Positions 10,935-23,440 are shown, numbered from the stretch's first letter. The stretch is 64,000 nucleotides of DNA from Phoenix dactylifera (GCF_009389715.1 NC_052393.1:930001-994000), one strand, 5' to 3'. Notes: generated from the sequence alone by a model not told the origin. Translations and numbers: made by a program.

Positions 10935-11195
10935 TCTTTATTTTTTTTCCTTTATTTTTTGAAGAAGAGTTGGAGGATGATCATATTGCATAGAATAATA
11001 CAAGTTTCTATCCCCATGTATTAAAACTATGATGTTGATTTATATGTACTTGTGCATGCATTTGCAAGATGCAGTATTTCTAGTTTATGAATTGTAGTTA
11101 GTTTGAATTATAGATTTATGGTTTTTTTTCTGATTGTTGTTGGTGCTGCTGCTGTCTTGCTAATCATCTAAACCATAGTTACAAATTTTGGGCTT
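10935..11195 (+). other. WAK-1 3' UTR region
   Basis: The text after the stop (GATCTTTATT..., then 'gaagaagagttggaggatgatc') is conserved downstream of all four WAK genes (from 27,100, 33,935 and 42,719). AATAAT-type signals occur near 10,995. This is the transcribed 3' end by conservation. The polyadenylation site is not determined. Confidence 0.5.
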
Positions 11196-12240
11196 TTATT
11201 TGAACAAAGGGTAGCTCCAATTTAGATTATTCCATTTACTTAAAAAATAATGGTATCCCCAAAGACAAACTTGAAATATATATAGTATATAAACGCTCAA
11301 CAATGCAAACAATTTGCTCAAGAAAAATTATCGGGTATGAACCGGTAAACAAACATCATAATCATCATAATCTATAGTCAGCGTGATTTTTGAAGTCAAT
11401 TATTTGGCACAACTCCTCCATACATGTCCATCGTGTTAAGGCATTTTCCCGGTTTGGGCATTATCAAGCAAGTGAGCTTCTTATAATTTTTTTGAAATTA
11501 TTACTGGTACATTTTTTCACTATTTTACAAAATAAAATTGGAGCTATCAGTGCATCTATCTTATTAGGTGACTCTAAGTGGGATTCGGATGATCCAGTCC
11601 AATTTGACCCATCATCGTGCAATCGTAAATTTCTATTGAAATGTGAACACATTGAATGCAAAACCTCTATAAGTATCCTTGAGAGTTAATTATAAAAAAA
11701 TGTCCCACCTCTCTTATCTAAAACTATTTCATTTGAGCTCCACACATGTTTGGACTCCACTATTTTAATATCTTTTTTGGTGCGGGGAATCTACCGTGCA
11801 CTGTCTTTTTCCAATGGAATAGGGATTTCATCTTTCGCACGAACGGATGTTTCACCACCCAAATCTACAATTGGATCGTCAACTAGTCGCTTCGAAATAT
11901 GTGCACATAGATGCATGATATTTTTTTAATTTGAAGCACTTTTAAATAGTATTTTTGTCATATGAAATAAATTTTAGTGAAAGAAATATTTCAACTAAGG
12001 CTCGATTTATTCAAATGAATCAAGAATATAAATACAGTGGGTGATCCAATAAAAAGGTCATGTGAAAGAAAGCGAATCGTCCTTTGGCGTGCAGGACACA
12101 ACCCCAATTCTTCCTGGAGACCATCATGAGTCATGACTGTATATGTGATTTCCTTGTCGAGGGTTCTTCTTTCCGTCTTTTCTAAGGAGCTCTCCCTTCC
12201 AAAAACGAAAAAAAAATTCTCTTCCACTTGCTACAAAATT
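11195..12240. repeat. WAK 3'-flank repeat, copy R1
   Basis: About 1 kb of non-coding sequence, repeated in tandem at 12,820-13,790 (R2) and again at 27,350-28,145 (R3) and 43,985-44,560 (R4, rearranged). Diagnostic shared runs include 'aaaaaataatggtatcccc', 'cataatctatag' and 'ccacacatgtttgga'. ORFs in it are not conserved between copies. Confidence 0.7.
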
Positions 12241-12820
12241 CCAAGCTCATCTATTGAAATGTGAACGCGTTGAATGCAAAACCTTCAATCCTATCTTATC
12301 TAGCGAAATAAAAATTCCACTTACGACTCTCACACCACGCGGGACGGCCAACCCGCAACCCGATTGACTGCTCGAGAAGACCCAGCGACGGAGCAAGCCG
12401 TCGAACGGGACCGAGTGTGTCGTTTTCGGATGCAGTGCGTCCAAGAAACGAGGGATCGAGTTAATGCGTCTTCAAAACACCAACAAGAAAACGTTGAGTT
12501 GGTGGATGCGGAACCGACTAGTAGCTAGTGCACTTAGTTGTCACGAAAAATTAATGTTGTATCCGGCTCATCTAACTCATTTGCAATTTCACTCTCGATC
12601 AAAATAAAAAAAAAATTAAAATAGCTATTTTTTGACGTATTTGATCCGTAAGTAGAATCAAAATCGAAATAATAAAATTAATTAAATAATATTTTTTTAA
12701 AAAATAAATAATTAGAGAGATATTTTTAAAAAATTACTTTTTTTATAGTAAACATGGGGGAATTAGATTTGAATATTACGAAAAGAGCCCGGATTAGATT
12801 TCGGACGATCGAAGCATTCC
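12240..12820. other. Spacer between R1 and R2
   Basis: Positions 12,300-12,480 are GC-richer without a recognisable frame. Positions 12,600-12,800 are very AT-rich and align with 28,330-28,500 ('aaaataaataattagagag'). No gene is supported. Confidence 0.5.
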
Positions 12821-13790
12821 AAATTTTGAGCTTTTATTTGAACAGAGAGCAGTTCCAAGTTAAATTATTCTATTTACTTCAAAATAATGGTATTCCCAAA
12901 GACAAACCTAAAATATATAGTGCAGAAATGCTCGGCCATGTAACAGGCACGTAGACGCATAATTTTCTCAAAAAAATTATAATTGTCAAGTACGAACTCG
13001 TAAACAAAAATCATAATCATTATAATCTATAGGCAGCTTGATTCTTGAAGTTCAAATATTTGGCACAGTTCCTTACATGCCCACCGTATTGAGGCACTTC
13101 TCAAGTTTGGACACTTCTAAGAAAGTGAGCTTCTTATAATTTTTTTTGAAATAATTACTGATACATTTTTTTTATAAATATATGTTATTGATACATATTT
13201 CTCACTAATTTATAAAATAAAATTGGAGCCATCAGTGCATCCGTCTGATTCTACGTGAGAATCGGATGATCCGGTCCAATCCGAGCCAACCCCATGGAAA
13301 CGTGAATTTCTATTGCAGTGTGAACGCATTGAATGCAAAACCTCGGTATTTAGGAGTTGGTTATAAAAAAACCCTTTCATTTGAGCTCCACACATGTTTG
13401 GATTCCACTATTTTGATGACTTTTTTGGCGTAGGGAATCTACTGTGCACTGTCTTTTTCCGATGGGACAGCGATTTCATCTTTCGCACGAATAAAAGTTT
13501 TACCACCCAAATCCACTATTGGATCGTCAACAAGTCGCTTTCGAATATGTGCAGGTGGATGCATGATGAGTTCTTTAAAATCCGTGCAGTAGGTGATCCA
13601 ATAAAAGGTTCATGTGAAAAAAAGCGAATCATCGCGTGCAAGACACAACCCCAATCCTTTCTGGGGACCATCATGACTATATACATGATTTCCTTGTCAA
13701 GGGAACTTTTTTTTTTTTTCCTTTTTTAGTGGTTCATCTTTCCGCCCTTTCTAAGGAGCTCTTCCTTTTTCCCTTTCCACGCACAACCAA
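12820..13790. repeat. WAK 3'-flank repeat, copy R2
   Basis: Tandem direct copy of R1 with small indels. It includes a short T-run (13,708-13,720) absent from R1. Having two copies behind WAK-1 suggests a former WAK gene between them was lost, or that the flank alone was duplicated. Confidence 0.65.
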
Positions 13791-16492
13791 AAGTAGATAT
13801 TTACTTGAAGATATTCTAGTGCAACATGCAAATTAGAGAGAAATTGAGCACAAAGTTGACTTAGAATATGACTAAGGGATACTTGATGCACATCGGAGGA
13901 TCAAATTTAAATAACATGCATGCTTTATTGATATATGCACTAGCATGATGGCTAGAGTCCCATTCTTTAATTTAGAAAATATACCCCTCCTAAAATATTA
14001 TTTTTGTTAATTGCATAGTTATCTAGAAAAATATATTTTGTTAATATCTAAAATATTTATTTTATCAATAAATACTTTTATTTTATTTTGAATAAAATAA
14101 AAGTTTGTTAATATCTTAATATATTATTCAATATTATTGTTCTTTTTAGAATATCATTAGTAAAAAAATATTATTATTATTGCAAAAATATATTATTCTT
14201 ATCATTTGTGTTATTAATATCATTAATTTTGCTGTTTTTACTAAAATATTACTAATTTTAATTAATGTGCTAAAGTATTATTGTTTTGTATAATGTTTAT
14301 ATCAAAGAAACTCTTTTCGTGGTTCGGCAGTCCTGTGCATGATAATTTATATATGTGTAGAACATATATTTCCCTCATGCTAGGCCTCGAAAGATAGCAA
14401 TTAAGCCCATTTCACGTCAATTTTGACTCTGCTTTGCCTTTTTCCCCTTGTAGTTTATGGTGCCGTAACTCCCATAAGGCCTGGCAAGTTGAGAATAGCC
14501 AGCTCTGCACTTCCGATTCAGTCTTATACCGTCCAAACTGATATCTAAGGCTTCCATATTCCAACCGTGGAACCCACTACTAGAAATCAAAAATTATTTT
14601 GTTTCCCTGAGGAATAAGAAATCCTCCTTTTTCTTACAAGCTTCCTCCTTCTTGATACTTATCATGAGGCCCATCTTGCCCTGAGACAATTATAATAAAA
14701 ATGGATATTAAATTCCGCTACGCATAAATGAAACAAATCCATCACAGGCTTTCAAACATTTCAAGCCCAAACCAGCTACTTCCACCATTTAGCTGTGAAG
14801 GTTAAGACCACCTAATTTTTACTAGAGTGATGTGCATTTCTAACAGTGCTTGCTAGAAAACATATATATTCTGGCTGCTGGTTAGAGGGAAAAATTTATG
14901 ACTGTTGCTGCAACTTGCTGCACCTTCTGCTATGCGCCGAAGCACCATTTATTTCTTCTGGTCGTCTTGATAAACAAGCAACACGATCTTCTGAGTCAAA
15001 CTCAAAAAGCTGACCTTTACGAGATTAACCTAGCCATAGCATAAAAGCTTCATACAGCACTAGAATGTGGGAATGACTATGCGAAGTTACATCTCCAACC
15101 ATAGACTTGATCATGAATATTGAAATTATTTATAGTGTTGATGTGCAAAAAGAATTTTACAACAATATTATGCATGATATTACTTGAAGCTATATATGTA
15201 ATCTCCATGTCGAACAGCAATCAACGCAAATGATTTATCAGAAACTATTTCTATTTGTTTTAAGCATGCCTTGTTCACTAGTTTGAAACATTCAAACAAG
15301 GTCTATTTATAATATTCCCACCGATGGTGTTGGTCTCCTGGATGGACGAGTAGAGAAGCTCCCATGAATCCGAAATTGAAGCGGTGTCAAGGGAGGGAAC
15401 CGAGACGACGGTGAGGTGGGTAAAGCGCAGCAAATCAGGCCCGGACTCGGATTGGGCCAAACTTAGGAATCAAGTCGTATCTAAACGTCTGGCCCGGGCC
15501 AGCGGGAATCCCTTAGCCCAGTTCGGACCGACCTGATATTCTTAAATTAAATAATGAATAACATATTGTTATATCACTAAAAGAATATTATATTATGATA
15601 ATTTATCATCATTTTTTTTAAATATAACTCCTATCTAAGGAAATTAGAAAGGTGATTCGTTTGCCAAATCAGCATACACTTGATAGTCGAGGTGATGCTT
15701 AGTTACATTGATGATATTGGATGAATGATTGGATGCTTAAATTTTTGCTAGAACTAGAGAACATCCTAGCTCTTGATTTCTTTTTCCTTGATTGTATTAT
15801 TTTATAAACAAAAAAATTTCAACCTTTTATTTTTTAGAATCTTAAATATTTTTTTGATAGTCCATTAACTATTTAATATCACTTATTTATAGGAATCTAG
15901 GCTCAGTCTTTCACAACTAAGATTCAGGATAATCACAGCACAATGGTGGACAGTTTGTCCTATGCAAAAGTTCAGAAGATAACTGGGGAGATTTGGGCTT
16001 CAAAGTGCGTAAGATGGTAAACTAAAATATTAAATGTGTGGCTTTAGGGATGACAACCTCTGTAGATCAAGCTTCATAGATCTGCTCTTTCAAATGTTTT
16101 TTTTTCATAACCGATGGCATCATGAATGTCATTTATAGGTCAAACAAGGTTATCACCAAAAAAAAGGTTAAAAAAAGGAAAGAAACCGTGTTCTTAGCTG
16201 GATTATGATTCCAACTCTCTCGCTTAATCAATGTATATGTCCATCTAACTATGTTTCAATCCCTTTGTAGTCAATGCCGGAAAGTTTAGTTTATCTTTGA
16301 GATTTCCTAAATTATTAAATGGTATTACAAAATTGATTGCATTGATATCAATTACGTGGATTGGATCTAAAATATTTGGCTCAAGACTAAGTATTCAAAC
16401 TTTTTGACATTGTTGATGATATAGTTTTGTTGGAAGTCCTGTGGAGAACTTGCAATCGAAGTATGTGATATGTCATGCTACCTACTTTGGGT
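13790..16492. repeat. 2.7-kb duplicated unit, copy A
   Basis: This aligns over its whole length with 19,697-22,613 (copy B), and its first kilobase aligns with 28,765-29,830 (copy C). It begins with 'aaccaaaagtag', then an AT-rich core of TTAATAT/AAATATT text (13,970-14,300), then GC-normal text with coding relics on the minus strand. Relative to B it lacks about 128 bp at about 15,027, between 'tttacga' and 'gattaacc'. It carries no intact gene. Confidence 0.75.
14940..15460 (-). pseudogene. Coding relic in unit A, unrecognised protein
   Basis: Two coding-like pieces read on the minus strand and have counterparts in unit B. One lies at about 15,320-15,430 and includes the residues LDTASISDSWELLYSS. 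The other, at about 14,950-15,025, includes GQLFEFDSEDRVACLS. In unit A the second piece is cut by the 128-bp deletion. I do not recognise the parent gene, which should have an intron between the two pieces. It is not expressible as it stands. Confidence 0.4.
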
Positions 16493-16844
16493 GGCATCGT
16501 AGTATCACTTAATAACGTCGAAGAGAATGTCCTAATCATGCTACCGTGGAGCCGAGTAAGATGCTGTGTAGATTCTGAAATTTTATCCGGATGCAATAAC
16601 AAATACATTTGCGTGGAAGTAGAAATCATCAATTATTTTAGGTTCTTGAGATGCATACATTGAAGGCTTCCACTCTGAAATACTGGGTTTGGTTTTCCAA
16701 ATCAAGTGTGTTTCGTTAAAATATAAAGATTTATCTGCACGATTTGGACTTTGTACTCTGCCTGACGTGAGACGTGAAGTAATCTCGGACAAATGGTGGC
16801 ATGGATGCTGAAATCCCATCCTAACCCGACCCGCTTGGAGCCCC

Positions 16845-16852
16845 TTTATATC
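16845..16852 (+). promoter_or_regulatory. TATA box candidate for the 16.96-18.18 kb gene
   Basis: TTTATATC lies 115 bp before an ATG at 16,964 and is followed by pyrimidine-rich leader sequence (16,880-16,960). It sits outside the duplicated units, so it is single-copy here. Confidence 0.4.
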
Positions 16853-16963
16853 AGTCCAGACGTTTAAAGCTTATCAATTCATTCCCCTTCTCTGCTCCTA
16901 GTTTTCCCTTCCATCTTAGAGAGCTGGCTCCAAGCAATTATATCTGTTCCCTCCAAGTCTTGC

Positions 16964-17110
16964 ATGGCTAGTCGACAAGGGTCTCTCACTGCTGCCTTGT
17001 TTCAACCTCACAATCTCTCTCTGATGCAGACTTTCGGCAAGCTCTTTGATCATCTTTTGCTGCCAGATCTTAATTACAATATCTTGCAGCTACGAGTTGC
17101 TATTTCTTGA
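16964..17110 (+). CDS. Possible first exon, 48-codon frame
   Basis: A 48-codon frame starts MASRQGSLTAALFQPH and ends TGA at 17,108. It follows a TATA box and a plausible leader. The peptide looks like an amphipathic cytosolic N-terminus and could be exon 1 of the membrane-protein gene whose main frame begins at 17,637. I cannot find a good donor site near its end (only a weak CGA|GTTGCT at about 17,093). The link is therefore an inference from position and orientation. Confidence 0.3.
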   Translation: MASRQGSLTAALFQPHNLSLMQTFGKLFDHLLLPDLNYNILQLRVAIS

Positions 17111-17636
17111 ATTTCTATAACAAATATAATCTTCTTGGTATTTTTTTCAGTATGGTGAAATGTAATGGTGAACCTGCCGCCTTCTTGTTTATTAACAATA
17201 GGAATTATCCCTTACTATTTTTCTTGTTTTATAGAAGAAGCATCCATGTTTTTGATCTCACGAAATTTTGTTGCGAGCATACTATTACCCCTGCTTTTTC
17301 TTCCAACAGGGGAAGGAAAGATGGTGAGAAAGAAGGCGACGGCTTCCGAGGGATAGCACCCCTAAACTCGACGTATTGTCCCCCACAACTTATCCTCTCT
17401 TTATCCGTATCTTTCCACCCATTTCTATTTACACAATCTTCTTAGATGTTTCTGAGTTTTTCTTCTAGCACCCACTCTGTCTCAATCTGATGCTTTCTTG
17501 TTTCCATACGCAAAACAGTTCCTGCTCTCCTCATGTACATCAACTTAGTCTAAGCTAGTTGTTAAGTGCATGCGGCTGGAAGTCCTAAATTGCGTTGTGC
17601 TGCTGTCATATTTAGTGCACATTAGACGCAAGATAA

Positions 17637-18182
17637 ATGCTGCCAGTTCAAAGGAAATTACATGCCGGCGCCTGCTGCCGGCGCCGTTGCTGCCTCCCTC
17701 ACCGTGATCGTGAACAAGCTCGCCACAATGTAACTGTCAATGGCATTCGCACATTCGCCATTACCATCATCACTGGCCTCCTCCTTCGGGCTTCTGCCAT
17801 GCCCGAATCCAAACATCGAATTGCTTTCATCTTCATATTAGCAGCAGGCTTCATGGCTTTCATGGCATCCATCTACGCACCTGGGAAAGCCACAAGAGCC
17901 ATCACAGCCACCATCAGCATTTTCTCAGCTGCTGTGGCCTTGTGCCTGTATGTATCTTTGTGTCTCCCTGCTGAGCTCCAATGGGTCTCATGCCTCATGT
18001 TTGGCCTCATAATGGTATGTCTACTCTTCGGAGAACCTAATTGCCAATCTTTTCTGGAATGGATGCATAGGAGAATCAAAGACATAATTGCAGGTAGTCA
18101 CGTTTCGTTGGTCGAAGACTTAGAGGCCCGTCAAACTTCAATCAGTGGTCAAATGGGTGCGGTGGAGGTGACCAATGTATAG
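17637..18182 (+). CDS. Four-TM membrane protein, unknown; possibly frameshifted
   Basis: A 181-codon frame whose last 135 residues look like a real integral membrane protein. Hydrophobic segments are about 60-76 (TFAITIITGLLL), 84-104 (IAFIFILAAGFMAF), 112-132 and 136-152, followed by a charged cytosolic tail. The first 45 residues, rich in Cys and Arg, look unnatural. The neighbouring frame over the same bases reads MPAPAAGAVAASLTVIVNKL from 17,662 and stops at TAA near 17,730, where the TM frame takes over. A one-base indel near 17,715-17,730 would join the two. So this is either a gene with a sequencing error, a recent pseudogene, or a gene whose true start is further in. No family is recognised. 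Confidence 0.5.
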   Translation: MLPVQRKLHAGACCRRRCCLPHRDREQARHNVTVNGIRTFAITIITGLLLRASAMPESKHRIAFIFILAAGFMAFMASIYAPGKATRAITATISIFSAAVALCLYVSLCLPAELQWVSCLMFGLIMVCLLFGEPNCQSFLEWMHRRIKDIIAGSHVSLVEDLEARQTSISGQMGAVEVTNV

Positions 18183-18668
18183 CTGTCGTAACAGGCATGT
18201 AACAAATGGGTATATTTGTCGACATCCTATGCTTATCGTGTGCATCGGTTGTGCTTGTTCTATAAGATCAAATACCACTTGGTATAGTTGTGAATATAAA
18301 CTACGGTTCTCTTTGTTATAGGGTTGGTTTTGCATGTAATAAAATTATGATTGGGTTTGTAATAATGATATGATTTTCTTTTAAATAAGATGTGGTTCAT
18401 TCTATATCGATTATGTATTGAATAGATCTTTGATATTTACATAGAACTAGAAAAATTTAGATGATATCTTCTAGTTAGTCTCTTTGGGAGAGATCATGAA
18501 TTATTACAAATACTAGTAGAGCGAATTTGACCCATGACCCATATGGACGATGATGTTTTTTATTAGATTTATGGTACTTATGAAGGAATTTAGACCCTTA
18601 GCCTAGTGGTACTTATATAAGGCTAAGATTCCCTCTTAATTACTTAATTTATGTAGGAGATGTAAGGC
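18182..18668. other. Non-coding, downstream of the membrane-protein ORF
   Basis: AT-rich sequence with AATAAA-like signals near 18,338. No further feature seen. Confidence 0.4.
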
Positions 18669-19697
18669 ACATCTTTTTTTTTTGATGCCAAATTTAGAAG
18701 GTTATTTGGATTACAGGCAAACAAAAAACCAAACATTCAAAAAATATAAAGGAACATGTCAATAGAAATCAAGAAAAAGATTTTTGGATAAGCTAAACGG
18801 AAAAACTAAACATTAAAAAAAAAAAAAAAGCAAAGGGCGTTTTAAGTTGTATCTTCAATCACAACCATGTAATTTTTATTCGAGAATCTACGTTGATTGC
18901 AATGATAGCATCTGGATAATTGTAGTTGAAAAATACAAGTAGTTAGCGTTCTAGGTGGCTAAAGTTGCTACAATTGCAACTACATTTCCAGTTCCTCATT
19001 TAGCGGGTTTGGAGCCGCAATGAGAGAAAATCTTATGTTTGTTTGCTTGTAAATAAAAATTATACTATTAAAATAATATTAATTATGTCTCGGCCAACCA
19101 CTGCCCCTGTTAGGACATAAACCTCTCGTGAAGATGGATATCTCGAACTCCTTTTCGTTTGTCTCACAGCCTATTTGATAAGACAAAATATTGCAAAGGA
19201 GCCCCAAAATGCAGTTTGCTTTGCCGGATTTTGGTCGAGTTACAGCAATCCAAACAACGGAAAGGGCCACCTCCCGCAACTGGGGTTGGCTCGCACACTT
19301 CTGCAGGTATCCAGACGCATATATATCAATCCAGAAATCCACAATCATCAAGCACATCATTTGTATTGAAACTATAAGATTCTTCAGTTTCTTGGCTATA
19401 GTTTGGGATATGATTCATAATCATTGGGTTAGTAAAGAACCGCGAATTCCATTGGGTGCGTCAAAAAAAAAAAAAAAAGCGAAGAAATTTCGAAGGATTT
19501 ACCTCACTGAGGAGGCGAGCGGAGTGACCGGAACCGAGCCACCGGAGAAGAAGCTCCACCGCCGGGCGGGGTGAGAACTGGGTTTGGGATCTCCGTCGCC
19601 ATTTCTTGGAGATTATATCTTCTTGATTTCAGATTTCTTTGGGGTTTCAGTTCTTTTAGGGAGGGGAGGGGAGGGGGAGGGAAGGGAGCCGTGCGCA
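18668..19697 (-). pseudogene. Inverted partial copy of the CPP1-like gene (5' UTR, exon 1, part of intron 1)
   Basis: The reverse complement aligns with 45,993-46,990. It covers about 95 bp of leader, exon 1 (ATG at about 19,601 on the minus strand) and most of intron 1. Exon 1 has lost about 16 bp compared with 46,110-46,125, so its frame shifts and reads MATEIPNPVLTPPGGG instead of the parent sequence. The donor AG|GTAAATCC is still present. No later exons are found, so it cannot make the protein. One edge abuts unit B at the word 'tgcgca', and the other ends in an A-tract. The other ORFs in this stretch are accidental. Confidence 0.82.
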
Positions 19698-22613
19698 AAT
19701 TAGAGAGGAACTGAGAACAAGGTTGACTTAGATTGGGACGGGGGATACCTAATTGATGCACATCAAAGGAACGAATTTAAACAACATGCATGCCTCATTG
19801 ATAGCCGCACTAGCATATAACTCGCTCGATGGGTGGGGTGTTATTCTTTAATTTAGAAAATATACCCTCCCAAAATATTATTTTTATTAATTGCATAGTT
19901 ATCTAGAAAAATATATTTTTGTTAATATATAAAATATTTATTTTATCGATAAATATTTTTATTTATTTTGAATAAAATATAATTTGTTAATATATTATTC
20001 AATATTATTAATCTTTTTAGAATATCATTAGTAAAAAAAATATTATTATTATTAGTAAAATATATTATTCTTTTTATTAGTGTTATTAATATCATTAATT
20101 TTACTTTTTTACTAAAATATTACTAATTTTTATTAATGTGCTAAAATATTATTGGTTTGTATAATGTTTATATCAAAGAAACTCTTTTCATGGTTCGGCA
20201 GTCCAGTGCATGATAATTTTTAAATATGCAAAACATATATTGCCCTCATGCTAGGCCTAGAAAGATGGCAATGAAGCCCATTTCACCTCAATTTTGACTC
20301 TGCTTTGCCTTTTTCCCTTTGCAGTTTGTGGTGCCGTAACCCCCCAATTTCAGGCCTGGCAAGAAAGAATAGCCAGCTCTACACTTCGGATTCAGTCTTG
20401 TACCGTCCAAACGGATATCTTAGGCTTTCATATTCCAACCATGGAACCCACTACTAGAAATCAAAAATTACTCTGTTTCCCTGAGGAATAAGAAATCCCT
20501 AATAGTTAGTCCCATAAGATCGAAGGAATCAAATTACCAGACGTTCAATTTCTTAAAAGCTTCCTCCTTCTTGATACTACCATTAGGCCCATCTTGCCCT
20601 GATACAATTATTATAAAAATGGATATTCAATTCCGCTACGCATCAACGAAACAAATCCATTACAGGCTTTCATACATTTCAAGCCCAAACCAGCTTCTTC
20701 CACCATTTAGCTGTAAAGGTTAAGACCACCTAATTTTTACTAGAGTGATGTGCAAAATTTTATGACGGCTGCTGAAACTTATTGCACCTTCTGCTATGCG
20801 CCGAAGCACCATTTATTCCTTCTGGCTGTCTCGATAAACAAGCATCACATAGCCGGCAACATGATGCTCTGAATCAAACTCACAAAGCTGACCTTTACGA
20901 TCATATTTATCTGCAGTAACTCAGAGTAATCAAAACGCTGACGCTCCTTCATTAGAGCAATCACATCTCCAGAGGCCTAAATTATTGATTGTTTAGAGCA
21001 ATGACCAATAGCCATTTCCATCGGATCGAGATTAACCTAGCCATAGCATAGAAGCTTCATATAGCACTAGAATGTACAAGCATCGCCAGTATTAACAATG
21101 TTGTGGGAATGTCTATGCGAAGTTACATCTCCAACTATAGAATTGATCATGAATATTGAAATTAATTATATTGTTGATGTGCAAAAAGAATTTCATAACA
21201 ATATTATGCATGATATTACTTGAAGCTATATATATAATCTCCATGTCAAACAGCAATCAACGCAAATGATTTATCAGAAACTATTTTTATTTGTTTTAAG
21301 CATGCCTTGTTCACTAGTTTGAAATATTCAAACAAGGTCTATATATAATATTCCCACGGATAGTGTTGGTCTCCTGGATGGACGAGTAGAGAAGCTCCCA
21401 TGAATCCGAAATTGAAGCGGTGTCAAGAGAGGGAACCGAGGCCACAGTGAGGTGGGTGAAGCTCAGCAAATCAGGCCCGGACCTATACCTCGGCAAAACT
21501 CGGATCGGACCAAGCTTAGCAAGCAAGTCATATCTAAACGTCCGGCCCGGCCCAGGCCGGAGGGAATCCCTGAGCCCAGTCCGGACCGACCTGATATTCT
21601 TAAATTAAATAATGAATAACATATTGTTATATCACTAAAAAATATTATATTATAATAATTTATCCTCATTTTTTTAAATATAACTCCTATCTAAGAAAAT
21701 TAGAAAGGTGATTTGTTTGCCAAATCAGCGTAGACTTGATAGTCAAGATGATGCTTACTTACATGGATGGTATTGGATGAATGATTGGATGCTTGAATTA
21801 TTGCTGGAAGTAGAGAGCATTCTAGTTCTTGATTTTTTTTTCCTTGATTGTCCTATTTTATAGACAAAAGAAATTTCAACCTTTTATTGTTTAGCATCTT
21901 AAATATTTTTTTGATAGTCCATTAACTATTTAATAGCATTTAATTATAGGAATCTAGCTAGGCTCAATCTTTCACAACTAAGATTCAGAGTAATCACAGC
22001 ACAATGGTGGACGGTTTGCCCTATGCAAAAGTTCCGAAGATAACTTGAAAATTTGGGCTTCAAAGTGCGTAAGCATCTCACACCAAGGTTGGATATTGCC
22101 AGGAAGGTAAACTAAAATATTAAATGTGTGGTTTTAGGGATGATAAGTTGGACCTCCACAAATCATGCTTCACAAATTTATTTTTTTTCAAATGTTTTCT
22201 TTTCATTGCCGATGGCACCATGAATGTCATTTAGAGGTCAAACAAGGTTATCACCAAAACAAAACAAAAAAAGGAAACGAAAAAAAGAAAAGAAAACATG
22301 TTCTTGGTGGGATTATGATTCCAACTCTCTCGCTTAATCAATATATATGTCCATCTAACTATGTTTCAATCCCTTCATAGTCTATGCTGGATAGTTTAGT
22401 TAATCTTCAAGATTTCCTAAATTATTAAATGATATTAGGAAATTGATTGCATTGATATCAATCACGAACAATTACGTGGATTGGATCTAAAATATTTGGC
22501 TCAAGACTAAGTATTCAAACTTTTTGACATGGTTGATGATATAGTTTGGTTGGAAGTCCTGTGGAGAACTTGCAGTCGAAGTATGTGATATGTCGTGCTA
22601 CTTACTTAGGGTG
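19697..22613. repeat. 2.7-kb duplicated unit, copy B
   Basis: Direct copy of 13,790-16,492, about 90% similar by eye. It retains a 128-bp segment (about 20,895-21,022) that copy A has lost. Homology ends near 22,613 at 'agggtgg'. The AT-rich core is at 19,850-20,180. Confidence 0.75.
20813..20976 (-). pseudogene. Terminal-exon relic in unit B, unrecognised protein
   Basis: The minus strand reads ASGDVIALMKERQRFDYSEL up to about 20,911. After one frame slip near CTGCAG it reads DKYDRKGQLCEFDSEHHVAG and on to a stop at 20,813. The two pieces read naturally together and look like the last exon of a real soluble protein with a broken frame. An upstream companion piece sits at about 21,340-21,475 (minus strand, LDTASISDSWELLYSS). 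I could not assign a family. Confidence 0.45.
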
Positions 22614-23440
22614 GTGGCTGGAGCTGGAGGCCCTCCCCGCGCGAATCCAGATAGACCAATAGAATTCAAATTCAAATACATACTTTTGTTCGTGCATAGA
22701 TGGCCTATGGATGTTTGAGCAAGATTGGCACAAAATGTTGAACATGATCACCTCATAAATATTATCTTGTTTAATTGTCCATTGCTGATTAATGCAGGAA
22801 CTATGAGTGATCGAAGTGGACCTTTGAGTTTGGTATATGATCGAAGTGAAGACCGTTTCTACTCCACGACTTATTAAAATCAAATGCTAGTATTGAACTA
22901 AATTGTATTTCACAATACTTGAAACCTGAAAATAATGTTGAACCTTTTTCAAGTCAATGGTTATATCTTGCTTCAACAATTTATCAATTTTGGCGGCATG
23001 ATTATCAATGACCAGAATTGAGGAAGGCTAAAATAAACCTTTGCCAATATCTATTATCTGGGTGAAGATTTAGATTAGATGCACTTATTGAGTGTTTGAT
23101 ATTTGTGGCAAAGAGAACTGATTTACATGTCCGTAGTCCATTCAATTACATTGTAACAAAGGATAGTTTACATGTTCATAGTCCGTTGATTACCCATTGA
23201 CAGATCTTCGAGTGCTCCAAACTCTATTATGCATCCACTTGTGAAGATCTCAAAACAACCAGTGGTCGACAGTGGATTTGATAATGTTCATACATCTTAT
23301 CGTTATGGATACCATCCTGTTTGAATTTCAAATTTGGGATAGTTACAACTCAATCTTATTGATGTTCTTGAGGGTGAGTTATGCTGACAGTATTTAACAA
23401 TCCTAGCACTAGTTTGATGGTGGGTGTCCTTAGGATCAGG
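22614..23440. other. Non-coding, mixed repeat sequence
   Basis: Positions 22,690-22,850 match 35,010-35,170 in inverted orientation and, weakly, 28,595-28,770 in inverted orientation. The rest (22,860-23,440) shows no gene. No ORF here is conserved in both copies in a coding-like way. Confidence 0.5.
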
